Source: Prostheceraeus crozeri (lineage: Eukaryota > Platyhelminthes > Polycladida > Euryleptidae). Taken from it: a stretch of 64,000 nucleotides of DNA. The notes under the pieces were generated by a model. The model made no database searches and was not told the origin of the DNA. It worked only from the letters and a program-made list of their open reading frames with translations. Below, piece after piece: positions 63,039 to 64,000 of this stretch. A program made the position numbers and the translations under genes. Where the stretch lies: contig CAJQUW010008753.1 of assembly GCA_907163375.1 (NCBI GenBank), forward strand, positions 496,001-560,000, given 5' to 3'. The number at the start of each line of letters is the position of its first letter. Position 1 is the first letter of the stretch.

Positions 63039-63539
63039 TGTCACATGCCCAAGGCTTATTCACTTTGAATTTAATATCAGAATGTGCATGTATATCAGTT
63101 TTCACGACGACGTTTCTCGTTGAAAAATCGATCAAAAGTTGATTGTGTCGTCAAAAGAATCATAATCAAATTGGAATATGTTGAAATGGTAATATATTGT
63201 TTTGAAATTCGTAATTTCTGATTGCTTACATTGAAAATAGCACAAACATCTGGTTATGTTGAGACAAAATAGTTGCATGCTAAAAGCCTTAGAAACTATG
63301 AGCACGAAAGAACTTAATTAGCGCATTAAAACACTTTTAATTTAGAACTTCAATATTTAGATATGTAGTATACTTGTGCGATAGTATCAATATTTGGATG
63401 AGAAATAATTGAAAAAATTTTTGAAACAGTCAAACATGCCATAAGTCATAAAGTTCTATTTCAGGACTGCAAAAATTTTAGATGGAGAATGTTTTTATCA
63501 ATGCGGACAAACTATTGAGCCATTCGATATCTGAGTAGT

Positions 63540-64000
63540 AAGAAAACGGCGAACACCCGACCGGCGCCCCCCCCCCCCTCTGGAACGACAGAGGTTGTGG
63601 TCTGTCGTGGTGTGCCGGCCAGGTTGGTTCCCCTTCACAAAATGTTCGCTGACTCCCCCCCCCTCTGGAACGGCAGAGTGTCGTGGTGGACTTGGGCGAC
63701 CGCCAGGATTTGTCTTGAGGCTATAGTGTGTGATGTTTTTCGTGCAATCTGCTGAATGTTGGGTTGTAAAATGGTCTGTTTCGAGTGGAAGGAGTGCTCG
63801 GATGAGAAAACGGAGGCCAGATTCGGATTCAGCGTGAAATTCTGCATCGGTATGGTGAATTTGAACGCAATCGGAGAGAAAAATTTTCGCTGACGTCCCC
63901 CCCCCTCGGAAGAGCTCGCTTCGATTTTGGCTTCCAGTGGACGGATTTTGTCGTGCCATAGCTCGTTTGAAAGCTAAGAGTGAGACAAATTCAGTGAAAC
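63540..64000. repeat. Inverted copy of the left-edge G-tract repeat
   Basis: This matches the reverse complement of about 1310-1740, including C tracts next to CTGGAACGACAG, GCGTGAAATTCTGCATCGG and CGTTTGAAAGCTAAGAGTGAG. It runs off the window. Confidence 0.8.

Overview
The window looks like genomic DNA from a marine invertebrate animal. It is AT-rich, most of it is layered mobile DNA, it carries spliced genes with GT..AG introns, CR1/Jockey-like and RTE-like LINE remnants, a tRNA-derived SINE, a seven-helix receptor gene and an intron-bearing piggyBac gene. The word AGGCCTA recurs in the single-copy parts (near 5785, 30407, 30785, 54516, 59368, 60510). I associate this with echinoderm-like genomes, but that assignment is a weak inference.

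Layout. 1-870 is the edge of a compact, spliced, TATA-driven gene cluster on the minus strand. 857-1830 is a degenerate repeat with long G tracts; an inverted copy closes the window at 63540-64000. 2082-5271 is a decayed LINE (LINE A). 5865-25565 is a complete but decayed Polinton/Maverick (Polinton A) with long inverted termini and an exact 6-bp target duplication (TAGGTG). 25893-49945 is a second Polinton of a different lineage (Polinton B) with its own termini and a nearly exact 6-bp duplication (CAAGGT/CAAGAT). Only about 315 bp separate the two. 49952-63540 is mostly non-coding host DNA with an RTE fragment, one class A GPCR gene, a SINE, a three-exon piggyBac transposase gene and a long palindrome.

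Polinton A carries a membrane/coiled-coil protein, a conserved Polinton protein, a penton, a packaging ATPase, a protein-primed PolB, an adenain-type protease, an integrase fused to a PLA2-like domain, two small capsid-associated proteins, a double-jelly-roll major capsid protein and a phage-tail-fibre-like coiled-coil protein. Its PolB holds a LAGLIDADG intein in the catalytic motif. Its starts share a T-rich TTAAAAATG context, and it is peppered with small hairpin elements whose stems co-vary. LINE B sits inside its ATPase gene with a clean target duplication.

Polinton B carries PolB with N-terminal zinc fingers, a TATA-binding-protein-like gene, protease, major capsid protein, basic core-like protein, penton, integrase with chromodomain, packaging ATPase, and accessory genes including a RING (possibly UBA-RING) protein. 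Several of its genes have canonical TATATAAG boxes upstream, and one is spliced. That spliced gene has been hit twice: a TTAA-flanked element lies in its first coding intron and LINE C lies in its third coding exon.

Most Polinton genes are broken by few lesions, commonly an in-frame TAA or one frameshift, so these are young fossils or pseudogenised copies. The two major capsid genes, both proteases and the Polinton B ATPase remain open.
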